Origin: Deltaproteobacteria bacterium
GTDB lineage: Bacteria > Desulfobacterota > Desulfobulbia > Desulfobulbales > Desulfurivibrionaceae
Assembly: GCA_021847425.1 (NCBI GenBank)
Contig: JAJZRF010000035.1
Coordinates: 1-34,383, forward strand
Direction: 5' to 3'
DNA length: 34,383 bases
The notes under the pieces were generated by a model, which was not told the DNA's origin, did not search any database, and was given only the letters and a program-made list of their open reading frames with translations. Both the position numbers and the translations under genes were made by a program. This document shows, piece by piece, positions 1 to 7,576 of this stretch (the first letter of the stretch is position 1; every line of letters begins with the position of its first letter).

Positions 1-137
1 ACCGCGACTATCTGGCGCTGGGGAATGTGGCCTGTGTGGGTGGTTCTTGGGTGGCGCCGCCTGAGGCGGTGGCGCAAGGGGATTGGGGGCGCATCAGCCA
101 GTTGGCCCGTGATGCAGTCCTAAGCGCGGGGAAATAG
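1..137 (+). CDS. eda: KDPG/KHG aldolase, C-terminal fragment
   Basis: Only the last 44 codons lie in the window, read from base 3 to the TAG at 135-137. The fragment contains the stretch [12 protein letters not shown] followed by a helical tail (ISQLARDAV). This is the typical C-terminus of class I 2-keto-3-deoxy-6-phosphogluconate/4-hydroxy-2-oxoglutarate aldolases, whose GGSW segment lies in the last strand near the phosphate site. The enzyme would split KDPG to pyruvate and glyceraldehyde-3-phosphate in the cytoplasm. The Schiff-base lysine and the rest of the barrel are upstream of the window, so activity cannot be judged. The assignment rests on this short but characteristic end. Confidence 0.8.
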   Translation, partial: RDYLALGNVACVGGSWVAPPEAVAQGDWGRISQLARDAVLSAGK

Positions 138-555
138 CTTTCGCAAAAGACCCTTCGACAAGTTCAGGGTGAGCGGTGGTTACGGTGTGTCAGAGTTTTT
201 TCCCGCTGCAGTTAAAAAGGCCCATTGGCCCGCCGCCGAGCACCGGAGAGGCTGCCGAAAAGGGATTTGCATTGTTTGAGCGAAGCGAGTTTGCAAAGCC
301 CCGGCAGCATCGAGGAGCACAGGGCATCCCGCCAACGGCGGGACAAGGGACACAGGGGGCCCTTTCTTTGGTTCGTTTCTTTGGGCAAACAAAGAAATGA
401 ACAGAAGAACAAAGCGTGTCCCCTCGGGCTGCTGAGACTGCTTGGTCGTCAGGAATCGATATATCCAGCGAGTCACCCCGGCGGAAGGCGGGGTCCAGAA
501 GCTCTTGAATACTGGATTCCGGCCTTCGCCGGAATGACAGAGATACGTTCAACCG
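138..555. other. Non-coding gap built of dispersed intergenic repeat modules
   Basis: No convincing gene is present in these 418 bases. Overlapping open frames exist on both strands, but their translations are low in sense and lack ribosome binding sites. Visible modules are a segment with CCCTTCGACAAGTTCAGGGT at 151-170, a segment with GAGCGAAGCGAGTTTGCAAA near 278-297, a TTTCTTTG/CAAAGAAA stem-loop at 376-397, and an imperfect palindrome at 472-538. Modules of this kind recur between genes in many proteobacterial genomes; that recurrence is recalled and not tested here. Confidence 0.6.
472..538. repeat. Imperfect intergenic palindrome (27-bp arms)
   Basis: Left arm 472-498 begins GTCACCCCGGCGG and right arm 512-538 ends CGCCGGAATGAC. 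About 20 of 27 positions pair, across a 13-base loop. The arm sequence resembles the common GTCATTCC...GGAATCCAG intergenic palindrome of proteobacteria. It lies 18 bases beyond the ybiT stop codon and could act as a transcription-stop or RNA-stabilising hairpin for that gene. No T-run follows on either strand. Confidence 0.6.
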
Positions 556-2193
556 TTACAGGCTCAGCGCCACCTCTCCATTGCTCAGCGTTTCCCGCAG
601 CTCCATCACCTCCGCACTTTCCAGATAATCGTCAAAATCCATCCGTTTATCAATAATCCCGCCGGGCAGGATCTCGATGATCCGGTTGGCGGTGGAGGCC
701 ACCATCTGGTGATCGTGGGAGGCGAAGAGGATCACCTCCGGGAAGGCGATCAGCCCGTTGTTCAGGGCGGTGATCGATTCCAGGTCCAGATGGTTGGTGG
801 GCTCGTCCAGGATCAGGGCGTTGGCCCCGGTGAGCATCATTCTCGAAAGCATGCAGCGCACCCGCTCGCCGCCCGAGAGCACGCTGGTTTTTTTCAGGGC
901 CTCTTCCCCGGAGAACAGCATCTTGCCCAAAAATCCCCGGGCAAAGCTCTCCCCCTCGTTGGGCGGGGTGTACTGGCTCAGCCAATCCACCAGGGTCATG
1001 TCCTTGTCGAAAAAACCGCTGTTTTCCTTGGGGAAATAGGCTGTGGACATGGTGATCCCCCAGCGGAAGGTGCCGCGATCCGGGGTCAGCTCTTCGGTGA
1101 GGATCTGGAACAGGGTGGTCTTGGCCACGGAGTTGAGGCCGATGAAGGCGATCTTGTCGCCCTTGTGCACCGTGAGGTCGAAGTCGTTCAAGACCGTGAC
1201 CCCGTCGATTTCCTTGCCCAGCCCGGTAACCTCTAAAATGATGTCGCCGCAGGGCCGCTCGGGCTTGAAGACCACGAAGGGGTATTTGCGCGACGAGGCG
1301 GGCATGTCTTCGATGGTCAGCTTGTCCAGCAGCTTCTTGCGCGAGGTGGCCTGCTTGGCCTTGGAGGCGTTGGAGGAAAAGCGCTGGATGAAGTCGGTGA
1401 GCTCCTTGGCCTTGGCCGCGGTCTTCTTGTTTTCGTCCTGCTTCTGTTTGACGAAGAGCTGGCTGGCCTGGTACCAGAAATCGTAGTTGCCCACATAGAC
1501 CCGGATTTCGCCAAAGTCGATGTCCGCGATATGGGTGCAGGCCTGGTTCAGGAAGTGGCGGTCATGGGAGACGATGATCACCGTGTTCTGGAAGCGGAAG
1601 AGAAAATCCTCCAGCCAGGCGATGGACTTGAGGTCCAGATGGTTGGTGGGCTCGTCCAGCAGCAGGATGTCCGGGTTGCCGAACAACGCCTGGGCGAGCA
1701 GTACCCGCACCTTGTCGCCGCCTTCCAGCTCCTTCATCTTCTTGTCGCGGAACTCCTCGGGGATGCCGAGCCCCTTGAGCAGAACGGCCGCCTCGGATTC
1801 CACCTCGTAGCCGTTCATCTCGGCAAACTCCGCCTCGATGTCCCCGGCCCGGATGCCGTCCGCTTCGCTGAGCTCCGGTTTGGCGTAGAGCGCCTCCCGT
1901 TCGTGCATCAACTCGTACAGCCGCTTGTGGCCCATGACCACGGTGTTGAACACGGTTTCCTCGTCAAAGGCGAAATGGTCCTGGCGCAGCATGGCGATCC
2001 GCTCCTTGGGGCCGACCAGGATTTCGCCTTTGTCCGCCTCTTTTTCCCCGGCCAGGATCTTGAGGAAGGTGGATTTGCCGGAGCCGTTGGCGCCGATGAG
2101 CCCGTAGCAGTTGCCAGGGGTGAACTTGATGTTGACGTCCTTGAAGATAATCCGCTTCCCGTAGGAGAGGGCGATGTTGACTGCGCTGATCAT
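556..2193 (-). CDS. ybiT: ABC-F family ATPase, YbiT type
   Basis: A soluble 545-residue protein with two ATP-binding cassettes and no membrane segment, as expected for ABC-F ribosome-associated factors that act at the translating ribosome. Cassette 1 has Walker A GANGSGKST (34-42), signature LEGGD (156-160) and Walker B LLLDEP (178-182). A linker follows with FSSNASKAKQATSRKK, a segment closely resembling that of E. coli YbiT. Cassette 2 has signature LSGGE and LILDEPTNHLDLES, but its Walker A reads GLNSVAKTT (352-360), with alanine replacing the glycine before the lysine. The ATG at 2193 is preceded by AAGGAA. A promoter sits at 2280-2308. The gene stands alone and is divergent from the glycan operon. 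Family assignment is firm; the precise translational role is not known. Confidence 0.9.
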   Translation of the reverse strand: MISAVNIALSYGKRIIFKDVNIKFTPGNCYGLIGANGSGKSTFLKILAGEKEADKGEILVGPKERIAMLRQDHFAFDEETVFNTVVMGHKRLYELMHEREALYAKPELSEADGIRAGDIEAEFAEMNGYEVESEAAVLLKGLGIPEEFRDKKMKELEGGDKVRVLLAQALFGNPDILLLDEPTNHLDLKSIAWLEDFLFRFQNTVIIVSHDRHFLNQACTHIADIDFGEIRVYVGNYDFWYQASQLFVKQKQDENKKTAAKAKELTDFIQRFSSNASKAKQATSRKKLLDKLTIEDMPASSRKYPFVVFKPERPCGDIILEVTGLGKEIDGVTVLNDFDLTVHKGDKIAFIGLNSVAKTTLFQILTEELTPDRGTFRWGITMSTAYFPKENSGFFDKDMTLVDWLSQYTPPNEGESFARGFLGKMLFSGEEALKKTSVLSGGERVRCMLSRMMLTGANALILDEPTNHLDLESITALNNGLIAFPEVILFASHDHQMVASTANRIIEILPGGIIDKRMDFDDYLESAEVMELRETLSNGEVALSL

Positions 2194-2279
2194 GATGGTT
2201 CCTTGGCTGCAATGAATAGCATGGTGGGTTTTCTGCGCCCTTCGTGGAGACGAGGGGTACTGGTTCTTGTAAGCCGCGC

Positions 2280-2308
2280 AATATACGCCAGATGATGGAT
2301 AAAGACAA
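2280..2308 (-). promoter_or_regulatory. Predicted sigma-70 promoter of ybiT
   Basis: On the minus strand a -35 TTGTCT (2308-2303) is separated by 17 bases from a -10 TATATT (2285-2280). It would start transcription about 75 bases upstream of the ybiT ATG. Each hexamer matches the consensus at four or five of six positions. Confidence 0.6.
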
Positions 2309-2453
2309 TGGTTGTTGCGGATAACGATACGAATATGGGTGTTTTTTTGGGGATTGAGAGAGTGTTGGCCTGCAATCGAAGGTGTTTGCGGCGGGCTTGC
2401 CGGTCCAGCAGGCTTTTGGGGCGGCCAGGCGGGTGGCTGCCTGATGATTCCCC

Positions 2454-2483
2454 TTGACAGGAGAGGGAATTTTTTTGTATTAT
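2454..2483 (+). promoter_or_regulatory. Strong predicted sigma-70 promoter of the glycan operon
   Basis: A perfect -35 TTGACA (2454-2459), an 18-base spacer with a T-tract, and a -10 TATTAT (2478-2483) predict initiation near 2490. The first start codon is about 140 bases further on, leaving a structured leader. It is one of the best promoter matches in the window and explains expression of the five genes from 2631 to 7491. Confidence 0.7.
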
Positions 2484-2489
2484 TTCGGG

Positions 2490-2630
2490 ACGATCCAGCC
2501 TGGGCAGGTGTTTTCTCAAGGGGCGCAGCGCCGCTGCCAAGGCAGGTGACGGTCGGCGGCTATACCCTTAAATCCTCCAACGGGCTTGCCCCTGTTCCCC
2601 CTCCTGCCGATTACGGACCCAGAGAACGCA
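2490..2630 (+). promoter_or_regulatory. GC-rich structured 5' leader
   Basis: Between the predicted transcription start and the first gene lie nested hairpins: GGCGCAGCGCC at 2522-2532, CTGCC-AA-GGCAG at 2534-2545, and a possible outer pairing of GCCGC (2530-2534) with the GCGGC ending at 2560. A CCTCC at 2574-2578 could mask a ribosome binding site. I do not recognise a known riboswitch class. It may be a cis-regulatory RNA or simply a GC-rich leader. Confidence 0.35.
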
Positions 2631-4292
2631 GTGACTATTGTGCCGACCATCCCCGCGCGACAAAAATGGCTTTTTCGCGGCGCCGTGCTTCTGCTGGCTG
2701 CCACCATCGGCTCGCTTGGCTTTTACATCTTTTGCTCGTACCGGGCTTTTTTTAACTCCGACGCCGCCATTGCCAATATCCTGGCGGAGGAAATCGTCCG
2801 GGCCGGGGAGTTTTTTCCAAAAACCTGGTGGTATGTCAACAATGATCTCTGGGTGTTTTACAAGCATCTTCTGCTGATCCCCTGGGTCATGGCCGGACAA
2901 AACAGCTTCTTTGCCCACGGGGTTTCCGTTTTTCTGGTGGTTCTCGTTACCATGGCGGTGCTCGCTTTGCTGCTCAGGGCGCTGGGGCTGTCACGAACAG
3001 CGGCGGTGATGGGCTGCGTCGTCATCGGCTTGGGGTATTCCCCCATGTATCTGCGGGAGATTTACGGCGAGGCCGCCTACACCTGGTATTTTGCCTTTAT
3101 CCTCTCCTTCCTGCTCCTCTGGCTCCGGACAAACCGGCCGGATTCCGGCCGGTTTTCAAGGCTCGCCCTGTTTGCCCTTCTCCTCGTCCTTGTGTATCTG
3201 GTGGTGCTCGAGAATCCGGTGCGTTTTCTGGTTTACTACATCGCGCCCTTTGCCGGGGCCTTGCTGGTGCTGCTTTATACGGGGCGGGATGCCTTGCCCC
3301 GGGATGCAAAAGATGTCTGGCAGGCAGTTTCCCCCAGGATTGTTCCCGCCGCCGCCATTCTTGCGGCGCTCCTGCTGGGCGCCCTCTCCCACAGCCTGTT
3401 GTTTGCCGGGCTCCACCTTGCCGGAGGCGCCAACAATGCGCTGCTGATCCCGCTGCAGGGGCTGCCCTTTCATATCGCCTATTCGGTGCTCGGCCTGTTG
3501 AATTTTATCGGTACGGAGTGGCAGGACAAGGTGGTGCTGGCCTCGGGGGAGGGGGTGTTTTCCCTGCTGAAGCTGGGGCTCTATCCCGTGGCGCTGGTTC
3601 TCCCGGCCTGGTATGCCCGAAAAAATTTCCCCCGCCTGGAGCAACCGCAGCGGTATTTCCTGCTGCTCTCCTACCTTGGCTTTGCCCTGATCTTCTTTTT
3701 GTTCTCGGTGAGCAGTCTGCACGACGGAGCCTACGCCGCCCGCAACAACATCCGGTACATCATCCCCTATCTGATGATGATCCTGGTCTGCCCGGTGGTG
3801 ATGTGGCGGTTCTTTCCCCCGGTTGCCAAGGCGGTGCTGATCGTGGTCTTTTTGCTCGCCCTTGGCGGAACCTGGCGAAACATCTCGCCTGCGGGCTGGC
3901 AAGAGACCGCCCAGGCGCGGGCCGAGGTGGTCGCCACCCTCGAAAGCCGCGGCCTTGTTTACGGCTACGCCCCGTACTGGCATTCGCACGTCTATACCGT
4001 GCTGAGCAAGGGCGCGGTGCGCATCCGGCCCATTGATCTTGACTGGCGCGGGATCGGCCTGTGCCTGTGGCTCTCAAGCGACCGGTGGTACGAAAAGGGA
4101 TACGCCGGCGGCAGGGTGTTCTTTCTGGTGCCCGATAAAAAGCTCGACAATTGGAAGGCTGGCAGTGAAAAGCTTTCCCTGCCCAAGCCCGCCGAAACAT
4201 TTCCGCTGGGCAGCTACACGGTGTTTGTGTTTTCCGAAAATCCGCTCCCTGGGCTGCAGGAAAAAGGGCGCTTCTGTAAAGACAGCCGATGA
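2631..4292 (+). CDS. Polytopic membrane protein, probable lipid-linked-sugar glycosyltransferase
   Basis: A 553-residue inner-membrane protein with roughly ten to twelve hydrophobic helices, then a soluble C-terminal domain of about 130 residues (from about 430). The early segment after TM1 contains FFNSDAAIAN and a WWYVNN patch. Acidic residues just after TM1 are usual in GT-C glycosyltransferases (ArnT/PMT type), where an aspartate in the first periplasmic loop is catalytic. No specific family was recognised. The start is uncertain: I chose the GTG at 2631 over a TTG at 2586 because both lack a strong Shine-Dalgarno and the hydrophobic core begins near residue 15. It heads an operon with a polyprenyl-phosphate glycosyltransferase, WbqC, WecE and an ArnE-like protein, which supports a role as the periplasmic transferase. 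The function is inferred. Confidence 0.7.
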   Translation: MTIVPTIPARQKWLFRGAVLLLAATIGSLGFYIFCSYRAFFNSDAAIANILAEEIVRAGEFFPKTWWYVNNDLWVFYKHLLLIPWVMAGQNSFFAHGVSVFLVVLVTMAVLALLLRALGLSRTAAVMGCVVIGLGYSPMYLREIYGEAAYTWYFAFILSFLLLWLRTNRPDSGRFSRLALFALLLVLVYLVVLENPVRFLVYYIAPFAGALLVLLYTGRDALPRDAKDVWQAVSPRIVPAAAILAALLLGALSHSLLFAGLHLAGGANNALLIPLQGLPFHIAYSVLGLLNFIGTEWQDKVVLASGEGVFSLLKLGLYPVALVLPAWYARKNFPRLEQPQRYFLLLSYLGFALIFFLFSVSSLHDGAYAARNNIRYIIPYLMMILVCPVVMWRFFPPVAKAVLIVVFLLALGGTWRNISPAGWQETAQARAEVVATLESRGLVYGYAPYWHSHVYTVLSKGAVRIRPIDLDWRGIGLCLWLSSDRWYEKGYAGGRVFFLVPDKKLDNWKAGSEKLSLPKPAETFPLGSYTVFVFSENPLPGLQEKGRFCKDSR

Positions 4293-4347
4293 TCGCATTT
4301 TTTTGCCATCAGAACAGCAAGATATCTCAGCAACCAAGGAAAGATCC

Positions 4348-5307
4348 GTGACGAAGCATGTAACAATCAGCGTGGTATCCCCTGTGTATGGATGCAGGAC
4401 GTGCCTGGGAGAGCTCTGCAGAAGGGTGGCGGCAACGCTTGCGCCCATTACCGGCGACTTCGAGATTATTCTGGTCAATGACGCCTGCCCCCAAGGCTCA
4501 TGGGAGCAGATTCAGGCGCTTGCCCGCCAGGATTCCCGGATCAAGGGACTCAACCTCTCCCGCAATTTCGGCCAGCACTATGCCATTACCGCCGGACTCG
4601 ACCATGCCCGGGGCGATTGGGTGGTGGTGATGGACTGCGACCTGCAGGACAAACCCGAGGAGATCGCCAAGCTATATGCCAAGGCCATGGAGGGGTACGA
4701 CATCGTCTTCGGGCAAAGGGTGGAGCGGCAGGACAATTTTTTCAAAAAACTTGCCTCCCGGATGTTTTACCGGGTTTTGGAGTACTTTACCGATACCGAG
4801 CACGACAATACCATTGCCAATTTCGGCATCTTTTCGCACCAGGTGATCGAAAACGTGAATCGCTACCGGGAACAGAACCGCTCTTTCCCCCTGTTTGTCA
4901 AGATCGTCGGCTTCAAAAGAACGCAGATTCCCGTGGAGCACGATGACCGGCTGTACGGCAAATCGTCCTACAATTTTAAAAAAATGGTCAATCTTGCCAT
5001 CGACTCCATCGTGGCCCACTCCAACAAGCCGTTGCGGCTCTTTATCCAGCTGGGCTTCTTTATTTCCCTGGGCAGCATGCTGTACGCCTTCTGGCTGTTT
5101 TTGCGTTTTTTTCTCTACGGCGATGTCACGGAGGGCTGGACCAGCCTGATGGTTTCGATGTTTTTCATGTTCGGCCTGCTTTTCGGCATCCTGGGGATCC
5201 TGGGCTTGTATATCGGCAAGATCTTCGATGAGGCCAAGGGGAGGCCGCTTTACATCATCCAGGAAGCCATCAATCTCGATTCCGCCCACCAGGCGTCACA
5301 GCCATGA
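4348..5307 (+). CDS. GT2 polyprenyl-phosphate glycosyltransferase (ArnC/DPM1-like)
   Basis: A 319-residue family 2 glycosyltransferase. The N-terminal GT-A domain has SVVSPVYG (8-15), NDACPQGSW with D45, and the metal-binding stretch VVMDCDLQDKPEEI with D96 and D98. The region LYGKSSYNFKKM before the membrane part matches dolichol-phosphate-mannose synthase relatives such as ArnC and GtrB. Two C-terminal membrane helices (about 229-250 and 262-290) end in the GLYIGKIFDE motif. These enzymes move a sugar from a nucleotide donor to undecaprenyl phosphate at the cytoplasmic face. The GTG at 4348 was chosen because AAGGAAAGATCC precedes it and the domain begins there; the frame stays open further upstream. 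The stop overlaps the next gene as ATGA. The substrate is unknown, though WecE downstream suggests an amino-sugar. Confidence 0.88.
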   Translation: MTKHVTISVVSPVYGCRTCLGELCRRVAATLAPITGDFEIILVNDACPQGSWEQIQALARQDSRIKGLNLSRNFGQHYAITAGLDHARGDWVVVMDCDLQDKPEEIAKLYAKAMEGYDIVFGQRVERQDNFFKKLASRMFYRVLEYFTDTEHDNTIANFGIFSHQVIENVNRYREQNRSFPLFVKIVGFKRTQIPVEHDDRLYGKSSYNFKKMVNLAIDSIVAHSNKPLRLFIQLGFFISLGSMLYAFWLFLRFFLYGDVTEGWTSLMVSMFFMFGLLFGILGILGLYIGKIFDEAKGRPLYIIQEAINLDSAHQASQP

Positions 5308-5996
5308 AAAAAATAGCCATCCTCCAGTCCAACTATATCCCCTGGAAGGGATATTTCGATATCATCCGCAGCGTTGACGAGTTCGTGCTCTACGATGACA
5401 TGCAGTACACCAAGAACGACTGGCGCAACCGCAACAAGATCAAGACCAGGGAAGGCCTTGCGTGGCTTACTATTCCCGTGCGGGTGGAATCGCTGGCCCA
5501 GACGATCCGGGAGACCAGGATCAGCAACCCCCTCTGGCACAAGCAGCACTGGAAGACGCTTGCCCAGAACTATGCCAAAGCCGCGTATTTCAAGGAGTAC
5601 AAGGATGTTTTCGAGGAGCTGTATCTGAGCGCCACGGAGGATTTCTTGAGCGAGATAAACCGGAAGTTTCTGGTGGCTATCAATGCGATGCTGGGTATCA
5701 CCACCATCATCCGCTGCTCCAGTGAATTCACCCTGGCTCCGGGCAAAAGTGAACGGCTCCTGGAATTATGCCAGAAACTGGGGGGTACCACCTACTTGAG
5801 CGGACCTGCTGCCCGTGATTATCTCGATGTCCCGATCTTCACCGCAGCGGGGATAGAGGTCGAATGGATGGACTACGGCGGCTACCCGGAATACCCCCAG
5901 CTTTTCCCACCCTTTGCACACGGGGTGAGCATTGTGGACCTGCTGTTCAACGAGGGCAAGAACGCCATCAATTTCATGAAACGGATAGAGCGATGA
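5304..5996 (+). CDS. WbqC-like family protein
   Basis: A 230-residue soluble protein starting MKKIAILQSNYIPWKGYFD, with YDDMQYTKNDWRNRN and a GTTYLSGPAARDYL segment. These are the conserved patches of the WbqC family, which is found in O-antigen and other surface-glycan loci. The biochemical activity of the family is not settled; a role in modifying a nucleotide-sugar, for example N-acylation of an amino-sugar, is possible from context. The gene overlaps its neighbours on both sides by ATGA (5304-5307 and 5993-5996), so it is translationally coupled with the GT2 and WecE genes. Confidence 0.85.
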   Translation: MKKIAILQSNYIPWKGYFDIIRSVDEFVLYDDMQYTKNDWRNRNKIKTREGLAWLTIPVRVESLAQTIRETRISNPLWHKQHWKTLAQNYAKAAYFKEYKDVFEELYLSATEDFLSEINRKFLVAINAMLGITTIIRCSSEFTLAPGKSERLLELCQKLGGTTYLSGPAARDYLDVPIFTAAGIEVEWMDYGGYPEYPQLFPPFAHGVSIVDLLFNEGKNAINFMKRIER

Positions 5997-7129
5997 TCCC
6001 CTTCAACAAACCCCCGCACACCGGCAACGAAGAGCAGTACGTCCTTGCGGCGATGAAGAGCCCGCAGATCTCCGGGGATGGAGAGTTCGGTAAGCGCTGC
6101 CAGCGCTGGTTCGAAACAAAGCTTGGCTGCCGGAAGGCCCTGCTCACCCCCTCCTGCACCCATGCCCTGGAGATGGCGGCGATCCTCATCGGCATCGAGC
6201 CCGGCGATGAGGTGATCATGCCCAGCTATACCTTTGTCAGCACGGCCAACGCCTTTGCCCTGCGCGGGGCCCGCATCGTTTTCGTGGACATCCGGCCCGA
6301 CACGATGAACATCGACGAAACCCGGATCGAGGCGGCGATCACCCCGCAGACCAAGGCCATCGTTCCGGTGCATTATGCCGGGGTGGGGTGCGAGATGGAC
6401 GTGATCATGACCCTGGCCGAAAAATACTCCCTGTTTGTCATCGAGGATGCGGCCCAGGGCATGATGAGCCGCTACAAGGGCAGGCCGTTGGGCACCATCG
6501 GCCATCTCGGCGCCTACAGCTTTCACGAGACCAAGAACTACACCAGCGGCGGCGAGGGCGGGCTGCTGATCATCAATGACGGCCGCTTTGCCGAGCGGGC
6601 CGAGATCATCCGCGAAAAAGGGACCAACCGCAGCCAGTTTTTCCGCGGCATGGTGGACAAGTACAGCTGGGTGGACATCGGCAGCAGCTACCTGCCCTCC
6701 GAGCTCCAGGCCGCCTATCTCTGGGGACAGCTGGAGATGGCCGAGGCGATCAACAGCGACCGGCTGGCAAGCTGGCTGGCCTACCGCGACAAACTGGGTC
6801 CTCTTGCGGCGGCCGGGGTCGTCGAACTCCCGGTGGTCACGGAAACCTGCCAGCACAACGGGCACATGTTCTATATCAAGGTCAAGGATCTGGAGCAGCG
6901 CACCGCGCTGCTGGAACATTTCAAGCAGTACGTCATCTGGGCGGTGTTCCACTATGTGCCGCTGCACAGCGCTCCGGCCGGCTTGAAATACGGGCGCTTT
7001 TCCGGCAGGGATATCCACACCACCAGCCAGAGCGAACGGCTCATCCGGCTGCCCCTCTATTACGGTATAACCGGGGAAGAGATTGACACGGTCTGCGAAA
7101 AAATCACGGAATGGAGCGAGAAAAACTGA
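5993..7129 (+). CDS. wecE: dTDP-4-amino-4,6-dideoxygalactose transaminase
   Basis: A 378-residue DegT/DnrJ/EryC1-family PLP enzyme. It would transfer an amino group from glutamate to dTDP-4-keto-6-deoxy-D-glucose in the cytoplasm. The PLP lysine is K181 in SFHETKNYTSGGEGG, the same number and context as E. coli RffA/WecE. FVIEDAAQG (148-156) supplies the PLP-ring aspartate, and MPSYTFVSTANAF (76-88) is typical of the family. The ATG at 5993 overlaps the wbqC stop; the frame stays open upstream but without a domain. Its stop overlaps the next ATG as TGATG. It supplies the amino-sugar for the operon's presumed glycan modification. The glucose-1-phosphate thymidylyltransferase and dehydratase are not in this window. 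Confidence 0.92.
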   Translation: MIPFNKPPHTGNEEQYVLAAMKSPQISGDGEFGKRCQRWFETKLGCRKALLTPSCTHALEMAAILIGIEPGDEVIMPSYTFVSTANAFALRGARIVFVDIRPDTMNIDETRIEAAITPQTKAIVPVHYAGVGCEMDVIMTLAEKYSLFVIEDAAQGMMSRYKGRPLGTIGHLGAYSFHETKNYTSGGEGGLLIINDGRFAERAEIIREKGTNRSQFFRGMVDKYSWVDIGSSYLPSELQAAYLWGQLEMAEAINSDRLASWLAYRDKLGPLAAAGVVELPVVTETCQHNGHMFYIKVKDLEQRTALLEHFKQYVIWAVFHYVPLHSAPAGLKYGRFSGRDIHTTSQSERLIRLPLYYGITGEEIDTVCEKITEWSEKN

Positions 7130-7491
7130 TGGCGCACCTGTACATCTTCGGCACGATCCTGTTCACCGTTTACGGCCAGCTGGTCATCAAGTGGCGAATA
7201 CCCATGCATGGAAACCTGCCGGGGGAGGCGATCCCCAAGCTCGTCTTTCTTCTCAAGCTCTTTTTCGACCCCTTCATCATGAGCGGCTTTGTCGCCGCCT
7301 TTCTCGCCTCGCTCTGCTGGATGGCGGCCATGACCGCCTTTGATCTCAGCTATGCCTACCCGTTCATGGGGCTCAATTTCGTCTTGGTATTCCTGGCTTC
7401 CGCTGTCCTGCTCAGCGAACAGGTCACGCTGTACAAGATTGCCGGCCTGATCTGCATCGTGCTGGGGATCATCATCTCAAGCAGGGGCTGA
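7129..7491 (+). CDS. ArnE-like small membrane protein (EamA/SMR fold)
   Basis: A 120-residue protein with four predicted membrane helices. The stretches YGQLVIKW in helix 1 and AYPFMGLNFVLVF in helix 3 line up by eye with GQLCQK and AYPMLSLNFVWV of E. coli ArnE, a subunit of the undecaprenyl-phosphate-aminoarabinose flippase. A role moving the lipid-linked sugar across the inner membrane is therefore likely. ArnE normally pairs with ArnF, and no second subunit is seen here, so it may act as a homodimer. The ATG at 7129 overlaps the wecE stop; an ATG at 7111 in the same frame is the alternative start. Confidence 0.75.
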   Translation: MAHLYIFGTILFTVYGQLVIKWRIPMHGNLPGEAIPKLVFLLKLFFDPFIMSGFVAAFLASLCWMAAMTAFDLSYAYPFMGLNFVLVFLASAVLLSEQVTLYKIAGLICIVLGIIISSRG

Positions 7492-7561
7492 GTCACCCCT
7501 GTTCCGCTCTGCGCTTTCGCGCGAGCAGTCCTCGTCTTTCTTCCTGCAGCCTGTGTGGAAC

Positions 7562-7576
7562 CCCCTGTTACAGGGG
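7562..7576. terminator. Small hairpin between convergent genes
   Basis: CCCCTG-TTA-CAGGGG forms a 6-bp stem between the end of the + strand glycan operon (7491) and ldtD on the minus strand. The TTA in the loop is the ldtD stop codon (TAA on the minus strand). There is no T-run on either side, so intrinsic termination is doubtful. Confidence 0.3.

Noticed and set aside
180..552. Overlapping minus-strand frames that could encode small cysteine-rich proteins
   Set aside because: They run through palindromic intergenic repeats, have no ribosome binding sites and differ in all frames; typical false calls in dispersed repeats.
2490..2630. c-di-GMP, cobalamin or guanidine riboswitch in the operon leader
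   Set aside because: The conserved core sequences of these classes that I could recall are not present, so only a structured leader is reported.
4033..4347. N-terminal extension of the GT2 protein
   Set aside because: It overlaps the end of the upstream membrane-protein gene in another frame; the GTG at 4348 has a Shine-Dalgarno and starts at the domain edge.
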